Source: DATKMP01 sp963790045
GTDB taxonomy: Bacteria > Bacteroidota > Ignavibacteria > UBA10030
Assembly (NCBI GenBank): GCA_963790045.1
Contig: CAWBMS010000013.1
Coordinates: forward strand, 62,001 to 126,000
DNA: 64,000 nucleotides
Reading direction: 5' to 3'
Under the pieces are notes generated by a model. The model was given only the letters and a program-made list of their open reading frames with translations, did no database searches and had not been told where the DNA came from. Numbering within the stretch: the first letter of the stretch is position 1; the number at the start of each line of letters is the position of its first letter. Made by a program: the position numbers and the translations under genes. Below, one piece after another: positions 17,229 through 27,274 of the stretch.

Positions 17229-20200
17229 ATGAAAAAGAAAAATCGTTTATTGACTATGCTTGTAATGGCGCTTATACTGCCTGTTGCTATGATGATGTTG
17301 ATCGCGATGTCTTGGGCAGTGCGCAATGTTACTCCACCCAGACCGGAAGGTCCGTGTGATATTTATGCCGCTGCAGGCAGCCCATGCGTGGCAGCCCACA
17401 GCAGCACACGTGCGCTGTACGCTTCCTACAACGGTCCGCTTTATCAGGTTATGCGTCAATCGGATGGAAAAACCTTAGACATAGGCGTGGTTCAGCCCAG
17501 TGAAGGTGATCCGGGCGGATACGCCGACGCATCCGCGCAAGACGCATTCTGTGCAAATACATACTGCTGGATCACCACTCTCTATGACCAGTCAGGTAAA
17601 GGCAATCACCTCGTTCAAGCACCCCGCGGTGGATTCAGTGGTCCGGGAATGGGCGGGTTTAACAACATCCCGATCGCAGACATGGCACCGATCACAATTA
17701 TGGGTCACAAGGTTTACGGTATCTTCATTGAGCCGGGAATGGGCATTCGCTTGGACGACACTAAAGGGTACTGCAGTCGACGACCAGGCAGAGGGTCAGT
17801 ATTGGGTCATTAACGGTCACCACTATAATAATGGTTGCTGCTATGACTATGGTAACGCTGAGACCGATAGTCGCGACGACGGCGATGGCACTATGGAAAC
17901 CACCTATTATGGTAACGCCAATTATTGGTATCATGGACAAGATTCAGGCCCGTGGATTATGACCGACCAGGAGAACAACCTGGTGGGTGGTGTCAACGCT
18001 TCTCCAAACGATAAATACCTCCCCAATCTGCCGAGTATCACCTGGCGCTTCGTGACTGCAATGGCAGATGGAGAACCTCATCACTGGAGATCTATGGGCG
18101 GAGACGCACAGCATGGTGATTTAAAAGTTATGTTCGATGGACCTCGCGTTATCAATGATAAAAACAGCTATGATCCGATGCGCAAACAGGGAGCGATCCT
18201 TTTGGGCAATGGTGGAGATAATAGCAACGGCTCACAGGGTACCTTTTACGAAGGTGCAATGACGGCCCCTGGTACTTTCCCGACGAAGGAAACCAACCAG
18301 AAGATTCAGGACAATATCGTGGCTGCCAGGTATGATGTGCAGCGTCTGAGCTTAGCTCCGGCGAATGAAATCGCCACACCTCCGGGACTCCAAACATTCT
18401 CACCACAATCTTCGCAGAACACTACCGTCACATTTACAAATACTACTGGAGTGCCTGTGAAGGACGTTACCTTGAGTATTTCCGCGCCTAAAGGATGGAA
18501 ATCTGTGGTCTTAAACGCCAAAGAAACTTCGAAGACGTTTGTTGATCCGATAGCGCCGGGTGCGAGTATGAATGCAACTTTTACAGTCACCTCTGGGTCA
18601 GAGTCATTTAATGGTGATTTGGTCGGCAAAGCATCATGGACGAACACATTGAATGGCAAGAAACAAATCGAGACAATGGCTGAAAAAGTACGAAATGTTA
18701 ACCCGATTAAAATTAATGAATTCCGAATTAGCGGCGGTTCTCCCGGCAACTCGACAAATTCATTCATCGAACTCTATAACGCTGGCAACAGTGCCGTCGA
18801 TATCTCCAACTGGACTTTGACCTACCACCCGGCCCAATTGCCAATCTTTTCATCGATAAAGATCCTGACTGAAACGAAGCTTGCCGCGCACGGTTTTTAC
18901 CTGTTCGGTCTGTCTAATTCAGGGTTGGCAGTTACTGCAAAAAAGGGCGAATCTACTATTTACGTCAGGAACACAATTGGCATGTCGGTTGGCGATGAAA
19001 TTGAAATCGACAATGGTTCTGCAATGGAAATTCATAAAATTGCGAGCATCGGTACAGCGGCCGGTCTGGGAGAATCTAAAACACCATCTCCGTTTGGTCC
19101 TCGTCGTCCAGTCGAACCCGGCACTCCGACAACCGTGTGGCAACCTCTTCCCGATGGCCCGGTGATAACGATTCCCGCAGGCTCAACCAATCTGCCTGTA
19201 ACTAGTGTTGACGGCTTCGAAGTTGGCCAGAAAATGGCTATTGGTTATGGTGCAACTTACCCAACCGTTGCTCAAGCTATAGAGAAATATGAGTTGGTTA
19301 CAGTTACCAAGATCGGCAAACCTGGTACACAAGCTTACCTGTCGAAAGATGCAAAAGCCGGTGACACGAACATAAAGGTGTCTTCCGTTACAAACATTTC
19401 TGTAGGTGACAAAATCAGATTAGATATTGATAGCAAAGGTCACGGGACCGAGATCGTTACCGTGAAGCATGTTGGCACACAGTCAGTTCGTAATACTTTG
19501 AATGGTCCTTTAAAGGAGACTGATGATTCGGGAACAGGGCTCGATCTGGTAGAACCGCTGAAGTTCAATCATTCATGCAATATACCTTTCAGTGTCAGAG
19601 GAACTGGAATCAGTTTTGAACCAGCGACGGTTTTTGCTCACTCAAGTAACGAACCCGTTTTGCCGCTTGGCACTGGTATCACACTTGATAAACCTCTCAT
19701 AAGAAATCATGAGATTCACGCGGTTGTGTGTGATCAAAAGGTAACAACTGCCGGCTATCAGGGAACTACAACGCCAAACCAAAGATTCGGAGGCCCAGCC
19801 CTTTCTTCGAATGCCGGTAGTTTAGTTCTACGTAATGCTGCTGGTCAAATTGTTGATGGCCTCAATTATGGTGGACTTGTCGATCCATGGATTGCTGAAG
19901 GTTATCAAGCCAATTCAGGAACTGGGGAAAACGGAAACAGTGTACCTTCACCCGGTATGAGTAGAAGTTTTAGATGGTGGCTTCCTTCATCTACCACACC
20001 ACCCGATAGAAGTGCAGGCCGCTATCCGGACGGCACCGACAGCGACAATAATGGCCGCGATTTCCTGTTGCAAAACACCACTACTCTATTGGTAGCATCA
20101 GTCAATGGTTTAAACAATATTAAAGTTGCCAGTGTGGCTGACTTTGCGATCGGACAAAATATTTTTATCGGTTCAGGTGCAAATAGCGAGATAGCTACTA

Positions 20201-20529
20201 TTGCAACCATCGGAACAGCAGGTGGAACTACAATAGGTACTGCCACTAAAATTGGCGCGAATGTTATTCCTATTGCTAGTGTGGAAGGATTTAGTGCTGG
20301 TCAGACCATCACTATTGACAATGGTGAATACCGAGAAACAGCAGTAATCTCTTCCATTACTGTTGGACGTCCTCGTTTTGGCAGCCGCAATAACGGTCCA
20401 ATTGACTCCATCACCGTCACCGTGCCATTAACCAAAGTGCACGATGTTGGTGCACAGGTTTCGGGCAGTGGCATTACACTAAGCGCACCTTTGACTAAAG
20501 CTCATGAAAATGGTACACCAAGTATCTAG
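17229..20529 (+). CDS. Secreted GH54 alpha-L-arabinofuranosidase with lamin-tail and repeat modules (one frameshift)
   Basis: The start at 17229 has AGGAG upstream and a signal peptide (about 1-32). The GH54 domain covers about residues 38-375: PCDIYAAAGSPCVAAHSSTR, FCANTYCWITTLYDQSGKGN, then GHHYNNGCCYDYGNAE. The Glu in DQENN and Asp in GGDNSN match the nucleophile and acid/base described for fungal AbfB enzymes. One extra base in AAAGGG (17763-17768) breaks the frame: residues 1-180 lie in one frame, the rest in the next. A NEW3-like beta domain (about 375-490), a lamin-tail domain (INEFRI...NSFIELYNAG) and several GF-x-x-GQ/VGD repeats follow, to about 1099 residues. It removes arabinose from plant polysaccharide. 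Confidence 0.85.
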
Positions 20530-20615
20530 TAACATTCCCACACCGGGTGAGCCGAATCAATATTTCAGGAAACCTTAGTGAAGACATTCGCAGGGTTTCA
20601 TTAAACTATTCTATT

Positions 20616-20657
20616 ACTCCGCGGCTCGACAGAAAACTGAGAAACCGCGGAGTTTTC
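20616..20657 (+). terminator. Rho-independent terminator of GH54 gene
   Basis: ACTCCGCGG (20616-20624) pairs perfectly with CCGCGGAGT (20645-20653), followed by TTTTCT. It lies between the GH54 gene and the VKOR-DsbA gene, so the two may be transcribed separately. Confidence 0.85.
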
Positions 20658-20702
20658 TATTTCAAAGTGTAGGTACATCCAACTTTGGTTATTTATAATG
20701 AA

Positions 20703-21944
20703 ATGATCCGTCTTCAAAAGTCTTGGCCATGGTGGCGATGGATATTGACGGTATTGAATATTTTAGGTCTGGTTTTTAGCATAATCTTGAGTTGGCATTA
20801 TCTGGAAGGAGGAACGATGGTTGGCTGCAGCGGTGGGAGCCCATGTGAACATGTGCTCAATAGCCGTTGGTCAACGATAGCAGGGGTGTTGCCTGTCAGT
20901 GGTTTGGCAGTAGGAGTGTACCTGTCAATTTTTGTTGCCAGTCTATTTATTGATCCGGATACTGAGGCGCCGGTTCGTCGTCTGGCGTGGAGTGTGTTAT
21001 TGATACTGGTCGGCTCAGTTGCCGGAAGTGCGATATGGTTCACTATTATACAAAAATGGTTCATTGGGGACTTTTGCCCCTATTGTATGGCTACTCACAT
21101 CACCGGTGTGCTGTTGGCTGCTCTGGTTATCTGGCGAGCAACTAAGAAAATCGTCGGTCATTCAAACGATATACCACCGACGAATCACGAAATGGACAAT
21201 AGTGTTTTCTCTTTCAACACACAGCATATCATTCGCCCTTTGCCTGCGATGGGTATGGTACTGATTGGTCTTGTTCTATCCGGCATTCTGGCGGCTTGTC
21301 AGGTTAGCTTTATTTCCTCAGCCGTCTATCGCGACGGCGAATCACAGAATACCATACCTGTCATCGATTATCATACTGTACCTATGGTCGGGTCTCCAGA
21401 TGCTCCCTACATTGTCACCTTGCTCTTTGATTATCAATGTCCTCATTGTCAGAAATTACATTTCATGCTCGATGAGACTGCTCGCCGCTTCGATGGCAAA
21501 CTGGCGTTTGTGTTGTGTCCGGTACCATTGAACAGCCGGTGCAATCCTTACATTCCGAGAGATGTGGATGAATTTAAAAACTCCTGCGAACTCGCTAAAA
21601 TTGGCCTAACGGTATGGGTGGCTAAACACGATGCATTTCCTGCCTTCGAAAACTGGATGTATGGGTTTGAATCCGGTGATAGCTGGCATCCGAGGAGCAT
21701 CGAGAGTGCGCGCACCAAAGCGATTGAATTGGTCAGTCAGGCGAAATTCGATATCGCTTGGAACGATCCATGGATTCAACAGTATATACAAACCTCTACT
21801 CGGATTTACGGACAGACCGTCCAGAACGGTAAAGGCGGCGTCCCTAAGCTGATTTTCGGCCGACGTTGGGTCATCCCTGAACCGAATAATGCAGACGACC
21901 TTAAGGTAATTTTGCAGAAGAGCCTTGGTGTGCACGAGCCATGA
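20703..21944 (+). CDS. Vitamin K epoxide reductase-DsbA fusion, disulfide-bond forming
   Basis: Residue numbers count from a TTG at 20685; I prefer the ATG at 20703. The N-terminal part has four or five membrane helices and the VKOR pattern: loop Cys48 and Cys54 (GCSGGSPC) and the quinone-side CPYC at 131-134. A further helix (about 188-208) leads to a thioredoxin-like domain with CPHC at 252-255, as in DsbA. The fusion would pass electrons from secreted protein thiols to quinone within one chain. It follows the Cys-rich GH54 enzyme, a likely client. VKOR-thioredoxin fusions are known in several phyla; the pairing with GH54 is inference. Confidence 0.85.
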   Translation: MIRLQKSWPWWRWILTVLNILGLVFSIILSWHYLEGGTMVGCSGGSPCEHVLNSRWSTIAGVLPVSGLAVGVYLSIFVASLFIDPDTEAPVRRLAWSVLLILVGSVAGSAIWFTIIQKWFIGDFCPYCMATHITGVLLAALVIWRATKKIVGHSNDIPPTNHEMDNSVFSFNTQHIIRPLPAMGMVLIGLVLSGILAACQVSFISSAVYRDGESQNTIPVIDYHTVPMVGSPDAPYIVTLLFDYQCPHCQKLHFMLDETARRFDGKLAFVLCPVPLNSRCNPYIPRDVDEFKNSCELAKIGLTVWVAKHDAFPAFENWMYGFESGDSWHPRSIESARTKAIELVSQAKFDIAWNDPWIQQYIQTSTRIYGQTVQNGKGGVPKLIFGRRWVIPEPNNADDLKVILQKSLGVHEP

Positions 21945-22054
21945 TCTGGTGGTGTGCGCTTAATCGGATTGGTTCATGTCCGGGAGTTGGAAAAACGATT
22001 TCCTCTCTCTTTGCCAAATTCGCTCGTTATCTCACTCAACTTCTGAATTGAAGT

Positions 22055-22395
22055 TTATCGTTGCGCTGGAACAAGTGCATGATACGTTTGTCATTACCGA
22101 TGAAGCGTATGAACACATTGTGTATCATCTGCACAAGCATACATACATCGCTTTATTGCCTATAATGTTCGAACGGACGATTTCGTACAGTTCGTTATCG
22201 AAAACGTATTCTATGACCGGCTGGCGTTTGGGGTACGTCATCACTTCTGAAGAAGTTATCAACGGTGTAATAAAGATTCATGACTTCCTTACGGTCGGTG
22301 CTGCAGCGCCGCTGCAAGAAGCAGACGTTGCCGATACCGTGTATGCGGATGTACACCGCAGGTATGGTTTGTGTATAAAAAGAGTATGGTTATGA
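22055..22395 (+). pseudogene. Truncated class I/II aminotransferase
   Basis: The frame encodes VITDEAYEHIVY, then ISYSSLSKTYSMTGWRLGYV with the PLP-binding Lys, then IHDFLTVGAAAPLQEADV, the middle of an aspartate-aminotransferase-like protein. About 180 N-terminal residues and the whole C-terminal domain are absent. Sequence upstream in the frame (21976-22054) does not look like the family. It marks the right side of the GH54/VKOR insertion or a deletion. Confidence 0.8.
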
Positions 22396-22833
22396 CGGCT
22401 TTATAGTACCTAACAGAGTACAAATACAGTACAATCAGAGTACAAGCAGAGTATTATGATGGATGTGCATGCTTACAATGTGGAAAGAGGGTTGTTAAGC
22501 CGATTGCAACGACTCTTAACGGTTTTGAAACGAGGATGATACGAGAATCATACGAGGTTGAATCAAGAAGTTAACGAGAAACAAACGAGAAATACACGAA
22601 AAACAGAGTCTGTTTATATTTATGCCATTAATGTCTGTTATGTGCCACACCTGTATCGATCAATCATTTCAGGTGGAAAAAGAATTTGCTCCGGTCTGTG
22701 GAGTTGTTCAATAATTTTCTTTTTTATATCTTACAATGGATATTTTCAACAGACTTTACGAAGGAAACAAATAAACAATAACAAATAACGTATAACTAAC
22801 ATACTTTTTAAATAGCGTAGCTTCGGCTGCTGT
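22396..22833. other. Gene-free region before the structured RNA
   Basis: AT-rich sequence with short direct repeats of AGAGTACAA type (about 22410-22455) and ACGAGAA/ACGAG-type words (22535-22600). I see no coding gene. The last 60 bases should hold the promoter of the RNA at 22834. Confidence 0.4.
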
Positions 22834-22979
22834 CTTGCTCTAAAACCGCGAATTTTTAAAAGACACAACAAACATGGTTGAGTTGCGCCCCGAAAGGGGC
22901 GTGGCTCATTGCGTTTTGTTGTGCGGTGCTTCGCGGTACCGAGAGCAAGGACGTGATGATGTTCACGCCCTTGTTTTTT
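22834..22979 (+). ncRNA. Rod-shaped structured RNA candidate, 6S-like shape
   Basis: Nested perfect pairings form one rod: CTTGCTCT (22834-22841) with AGAGCAAG (22942-22949); ACCGCGAA (22845-22852) with TTCGCGGT (22930-22937); CACAACAAA (22864-22872) with TTTGTTGTG (22915-22923); GAG with CTC; and CGCCCC/GGGGCG around a GAAA loop (22886-22901). An internal bubble of 11 and 6 bases lies between the second and third stems, recalling the open bubble of 6S RNA. A terminator with T6 follows and shares CAAG with the closing stem. It is non-coding. The 6S identity is only an inference from shape and length. Confidence 0.55.
22946..22979 (+). terminator. Terminator of the structured RNA
   Basis: CAAGG-A-CGTGA (22946-22956) pairs with TCACG-C-CCTTG (22963-22973), followed by TTTTTT. 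Its first four bases also belong to the 3' strand of the RNA's closing stem, so the two pairings exclude each other. Confidence 0.8.
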
Positions 22980-23037
22980 GTACCCATCACCGCATAGTAA
23001 AAAGACAGTCGAAAAGAATTTTACCGCTTTCCATTAT

Positions 23038-23192
23038 TGTCATGCCCGCATGTTGTTAGCGGGCATCCAGACCCGCGATTATCGTAGGGCTGGATTCCCG
23101 ATTAAAGATTTCGGGAATGACAGGTAAAAACAATACTCTCCCGAAGCTCCAAACAAAAAACTGTCACGTTGAGCACAGTCGAAACGTGACAG
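23038..23192. repeat. Two dispersed palindromic repeats
   Basis: The first runs from TGTCATGCCCGC (23038) to TCGGGAATGACA (ending 23122), with inner GCCCGC/GCGGGC and CCAG/CTGG pairs, a type of intergenic hairpin seen in many bacteria. The second is CTGTCACGTT/AACGTGACAG (23161-23192). No gene is seen between the RNA and 23211. Confidence 0.65.
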
Positions 23193-23210
23193 AAAAACAC
23201 ACGGAGCGAA

Positions 23211-23576
23211 ATGTCTCAACCACGATACGACCAACACGGCCGCTTACTTTCAGATGCAGAATTTATTCAGCGCGTTGCTGAGGCAGTAGCTGCAAATGTT
23301 CTTGCTCACTATGAATGCGGCTTCACGAAAGATGATCTCAAAGTTGGCGTAACGCCGGAAGGTTGTATTGTCACCACGACGAAAACGTACTTCGAAACTC
23401 CAATACCGGACAAACTCTCAAAGGAAGAATATCAACGCCTCGGTTCTGTTCTTGCTAACCTGCTCGATTCCATAGATGCAAAACAAATAGATACCGAAAC
23501 TCTTGAACGCATAAAACGGGAGAATGATGTGGAGAAAAAGATGAAGGCGATTGAGGAAGCGAAGAGGAAACGATAA
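23211..23576 (+). CDS. Small protein preceding the type IIG enzyme
   Basis: The 121-residue soluble protein has an alpha/beta N-terminal part and a charged C-terminal helix ending EKKMKAIEEAKRKR. Its TAA is directly followed by the ATG of the large methyltransferase gene, so the two are translationally linked. I do not recognise a family. Position suggests a control or accessory protein of the restriction system. Confidence 0.7.
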   Translation: MSQPRYDQHGRLLSDAEFIQRVAEAVAANVLAHYECGFTKDDLKVGVTPEGCIVTTTKTYFETPIPDKLSKEEYQRLGSVLANLLDSIDAKQIDTETLERIKRENDVEKKMKAIEEAKRKR

Positions 23577-26500
23577 ATGAGCGAGCCCGTTGCAAATGAA
23601 CGCACATTTCAAGGAATGCTGGGAAGTTTCATCAATCGTATTTTAAACGAAGATGAATCCTCAAAATTTAAGATTGCTACCCAAGAAGAAAACATTGGAG
23701 TTTCAGAATCACGGTTTGCCGATTTGCTTCTTTATTCAAAAGTTGATGCCGGTGTAAAAACAGGGTTTGAACTTAAGAATACAAGCTGGGATGCAACTGA
23801 TGAAATTTTAGTTAAAGATGCAATGACGAAGGCATTTCACGCAGGGATGAAATTTTTTGTTACTGGAACGCCACGCCAGCTGGTAATTTTTGAAACATTC
23901 CGACCTAATACATCAATCCATGAACGACGACTTAAGATCTATCCACTTTCAAATGTTAGAAAAGACGACGATGTAAAAAGTCCGTTATATGAAAAACAGG
24001 TTTATCCAAAACTCAAAGTATTCCTTAAAGAATTAGAGAGCGTCGTTCATGAAGAAAAAACTGTTCAATGGGATACAATTGATAAGTTCTTTGTCAATAA
24101 ACTCTCTGCATACATTCTTGAAGCATCTGCTGAAACATTTGAAAGTGTTTATGACCGCGCGCAGGAAGACAACGACTTCAAAATAAGGTTAAGGCAATAC
24201 CTTACTGAGCAAGACATATTTAATGTCAGTTTTGCCTTTAATCCTGAAGACATCTACAATATATGCCAGCTTGCGAACTACTTGCTTTATTTAAAGCTCG
24301 TATTCTATTCTTATCTTCAAAGAGACGTACCCGATCTGAAGTTAAAGGTTTTGGAAATACCGGAAGAAACCAAAATTCTTAACAAAGTCCTTCGTCAATA
24401 CTTTGATGATGTTTTAAAACATGATTTTGATCTCATCTTTAAAAAGTCTGTACTTGACGAATTTGAGTTTAACCAAAGATATGTTCCGGTTCTTAAGAGA
24501 AATGTTGATCAAATCCGGCATTTAAATTTTCACGATCTTAGTTGTGATATTGTCGGTGCTATTTACAATACTCTTATCGATAATCAGGAGCAACATGACA
24601 GGGGACAACATTTTACCAATACTAATGAAGTCGATATCGTCAATGCGTTTTGTATAAACGAAAGCACAAGGTATGTAATGGACAGCGGCTGTGGTGCTGG
24701 AACGTTTTTGGTGCGCGCTTATTCATTAATGAAGAGCTTTAATCCAACACTCACTCATTCGCAATTGTTGGAACGGCTTTGGGGTGTAGAGATTGCACCA
24801 TTCCCTGCCTTTCTTGCGACCATGAATCTTTCATTATTAAACATAGCCGCACTTGAAAATTACCCCGTCATTATACAAAGCGATTTCTCTGATGTAAAAG
24901 AAAGCGCTGCATATAAGCTCTTTTTTAAAAACGAAAGCCATCTGTTTAAAACAAAACGGTTGGATGAACGGCACAGTGAAGTTGAAATTCCATTGTTCGA
25001 TGCTTGTATAGGAAATCCACCTTATATACGCCAAGAACGAATTACGGGAAAAATAAAGTGGAATAACCTGGCAAAGGTTGAGTGGAATATTGACAAGATC
25101 AATCAGCAATGCGATTTATTTGTTTATTATTTAATGCATACATCGTCTTTCCTAAAAGTGGGCGGATGGTTTGGTTATGTAATTTCTGATAGTTGGTTAG
25201 ATGTTTCTTTTGGAAGAGACCTACAGAAATTTATTCTTGATCATTTTAAAATTATTGCAATTATCAGTCATTCAACCACTCGAAGTTTTGAAACGGCATC
25301 GATAACTACTGCAATATTGATTTTGCAAAAGAATAAAATTCCGGTCGAAAGGCAAAGCAATAGCGTTAGATTTGTTAAAGTCCATAAAGAATACGATGAA
25401 ATATTTGGAAGCGACAAACAAGATAAACGATGGACAACAATTAACAAATTTATAAAAAACATTATAGATGCAAAGACAGGCGTGTATGCAGATTATTCTG
25501 TCTTTGTACGTAATCAAGGAGAATTGGAAAAAGATTCAACCATAGGGGGGAAATATCAAAATGGGCATTGGGGGGCAAAATATTTTCGGACACCACCGGT
25601 TTACAATAAAATCATTGAGAAAGCCGGTGACAAGTTGATTGCTTTATCAGCAATAGTGGAAATAAAACGTGGATTCACCACCGGAGCAAATGAATTCTTT
25701 TATGTTATTGATGAAACAGAAAGAGCTAAACTATTATCAGAAGAAGAATATAAACTTCATTTTGGCATAACAAGGGATAAACATAAAATAGACTGGCGAA
25801 CTTATGGCTGGTATTATTCCGAAATGACGAAGAATCATCATGTCATGGAGCGGCGTTATTTTAAACCCTTATTTAAAACGCAAAAAGAAGCAGTGAACTT
25901 AAATGTAGAAAAAGGTAACCTTAAATATAAAGTTCTTGTTTGCAATGAACAGAAAGCAACCCTACGAAAGTTCAAAGATAAAATTGCTGAATATATCAGT
26001 GAGGCGGAATCTCCAAGAAATCAAATCAATACTCGTCCTTCATGTTATAGTCGCATATCCCCGGAAAAGGAAAAAGATTGGTTCCATTTGGGGGAAGACC
26101 TTTTTGTCGGTGATTTTATTTTTCCATCAAAGATAGGTGAATATTATCGACTGATTGATAACCGAGAAGCGAAGGTTTATTGTGATAAGGTGAATTATAA
26201 TATTAAAATAAAAAAACGGTACGAAGACTATTCCGATATTATCTTTTTAATGCTCAACAGTATAACGTTCCGTTTTTTTATTGATTTGTTTGCCCGCCAA
26301 ATGGTCGTGAAAATAAGTGATGTTGATGTTAATGTCGTTGAGAGAACTTTTATTGTTAAACCTGAATTATTTCAGGAACGCAAACGAGAACTTTCGTCTA
26401 TAATGAAATCATTAAAGAATCGTGAACAAGGTACTATATATGAAGAAATAAAACAGCAAGATCGAAGAGCTCTAGATACAATAATTTTTGAAGCAATTGG

Positions 26501-27047
26501 ATTGAATGCTTCTGATGTGGATGATTTATATAAAGAAGCTTGTTTGTATGTAAAACAGAGAAGCGAAAAATCAGATTCAATGGTGACCAAAAAGGTAAAG
26601 AAAAAACTCACCCATGAAGAATCTGTGAAATTGATTAAAGAACGATTCCCTGAAATTAGGCGATATGATACCCTGATAAGTAAAATTCCAACGTCATTAT
26701 TTACGATACCAAATCTTGAGCCTAAATTTCTCAACGATACAAAAACAGGTCCAAGCAATCTCTTTAATAAATACCCAGTGTTTTTTAAGGATAATGTACG
26801 CCAAATAACAGTGAATTTTGCCAATCCAGAACAAGTACAATTATATCATTGGCTTTGGAATACTCTTCAAGTGAAAGATACCAAACTCAAATTGCCAGAT
26901 GATCCTGAGTTATGCCAGAAGGTACTTCGATCTCTAATGAAAGATTTTAATTCTTATTGTGATCAGGTTGCAAGTGTGTTAAAAACATTTCGTAGTAAAG
27001 CAAACGCATTAAGCGTGTATAAGGATGTGATTTTAGAATCAATGTAA
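23577..27047 (+). CDS. Type IIG-like restriction enzyme/adenine methyltransferase
   Basis: The 1156-residue protein joins nuclease, methyltransferase and target recognition. Near the N-terminus RFADLLLYS (Asp49) and GFELKN (Glu65-Leu-Lys67) fit a PD-(D/E)xK site. The gamma-class N6-adenine methylase domain has SAM motif DSGCGAGTFLVRA (about 367-379) and catalytic NPPY (about 479-482). A TaqI/Eco57I-like specificity region follows (about 680-930). No separate endonuclease or specificity gene is nearby, so one polypeptide probably cuts and modifies. BREX PglX is related but comes with other BREX genes, absent here. It is AT-richer than its neighbours by eye, suggesting transfer. Confidence 0.82.
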   Translation: MSEPVANERTFQGMLGSFINRILNEDESSKFKIATQEENIGVSESRFADLLLYSKVDAGVKTGFELKNTSWDATDEILVKDAMTKAFHAGMKFFVTGTPRQLVIFETFRPNTSIHERRLKIYPLSNVRKDDDVKSPLYEKQVYPKLKVFLKELESVVHEEKTVQWDTIDKFFVNKLSAYILEASAETFESVYDRAQEDNDFKIRLRQYLTEQDIFNVSFAFNPEDIYNICQLANYLLYLKLVFYSYLQRDVPDLKLKVLEIPEETKILNKVLRQYFDDVLKHDFDLIFKKSVLDEFEFNQRYVPVLKRNVDQIRHLNFHDLSCDIVGAIYNTLIDNQEQHDRGQHFTNTNEVDIVNAFCINESTRYVMDSGCGAGTFLVRAYSLMKSFNPTLTHSQLLERLWGVEIAPFPAFLATMNLSLLNIAALENYPVIIQSDFSDVKESAAYKLFFKNESHLFKTKRLDERHSEVEIPLFDACIGNPPYIRQERITGKIKWNNLAKVEWNIDKINQQCDLFVYYLMHTSSFLKVGGWFGYVISDSWLDVSFGRDLQKFILDHFKIIAIISHSTTRSFETASITTAILILQKNKIPVERQSNSVRFVKVHKEYDEIFGSDKQDKRWTTINKFIKNIIDAKTGVYADYSVFVRNQGELEKDSTIGGKYQNGHWGAKYFRTPPVYNKIIEKAGDKLIALSAIVEIKRGFTTGANEFFYVIDETERAKLLSEEEYKLHFGITRDKHKIDWRTYGWYYSEMTKNHHVMERRYFKPLFKTQKEAVNLNVEKGNLKYKVLVCNEQKATLRKFKDKIAEYISEAESPRNQINTRPSCYSRISPEKEKDWFHLGEDLFVGDFIFPSKIGEYYRLIDNREAKVYCDKVNYNIKIKKRYEDYSDIIFLMLNSITFRFFIDLFARQMVVKISDVDVNVVERTFIVKPELFQERKRELSSIMKSLKNREQGTIYEEIKQQDRRALDTIIFEAIGLNASDVDDLYKEACLYVKQRSEKSDSMVTKKVKKKLTHEESVKLIKERFPEIRRYDTLISKIPTSLFTIPNLEPKFLNDTKTGPSNLFNKYPVFFKDNVRQITVNFANPEQVQLYHWLWNTLQVKDTKLKLPDDPELCQKVLRSLMKDFNSYCDQVASVLKTFRSKANALSVYKDVILESM

Positions 27048-27063
27048 ACTATTTACAAAGTAA

Positions 27064-27091
27064 GCAGGCGATGTCGCGCAACATCGCCTGT
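27064..27091 (+). terminator. Hairpin after the type IIG gene
   Basis: CAGGCGATGT and ACATCGCCTG pair around CGCGCA, 17 bases after the stop. No T run follows. The AGCAGGCGA arm recurs in the terminator at 43277. Confidence 0.5.
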
Positions 27092-27210
27092 TATGGAAGT
27101 GGAGTTGCAGAGCGTATTTCTAAAGAAATAATGGAAGAATATGGATTAATGTAAGATCTATTTGTAACCTCAAATTGTTCTTCATATCTTCAGAAACAAA
27201 AAACAAAATA

Positions 27211-27244
27211 AAAAGGCCAGCTCTTTCCGAAGAACTGACCTTTT
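27211..27244. terminator. Bidirectional terminator-like hairpin
   Basis: AAAAGGCCAG (27211-27220) pairs, with one mismatch, with CTGACCTTTT (27235-27244). A and T runs at both ends let it serve the plus-strand type IIG gene and the minus-strand NifX-like gene. Confidence 0.6.
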
Positions 27245-27274
27245 GTACTATTAGCTCATTTCATCGTTACATCA

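Noticed and set aside
22834..22979. Retron msr-msd RNA or integron attC site
   Set aside because: No reverse transcriptase or integrase lies nearby, and the rod has neither the a1/a2-msr-msd layout nor attC consensus boxes.
23577..27047. BREX PglX or a complete defence island
   Set aside because: None of the companion genes (brxA, brxB, brxC, pglZ, brxL) are seen on either side, and the N-terminal nuclease-like motif fits type IIG.
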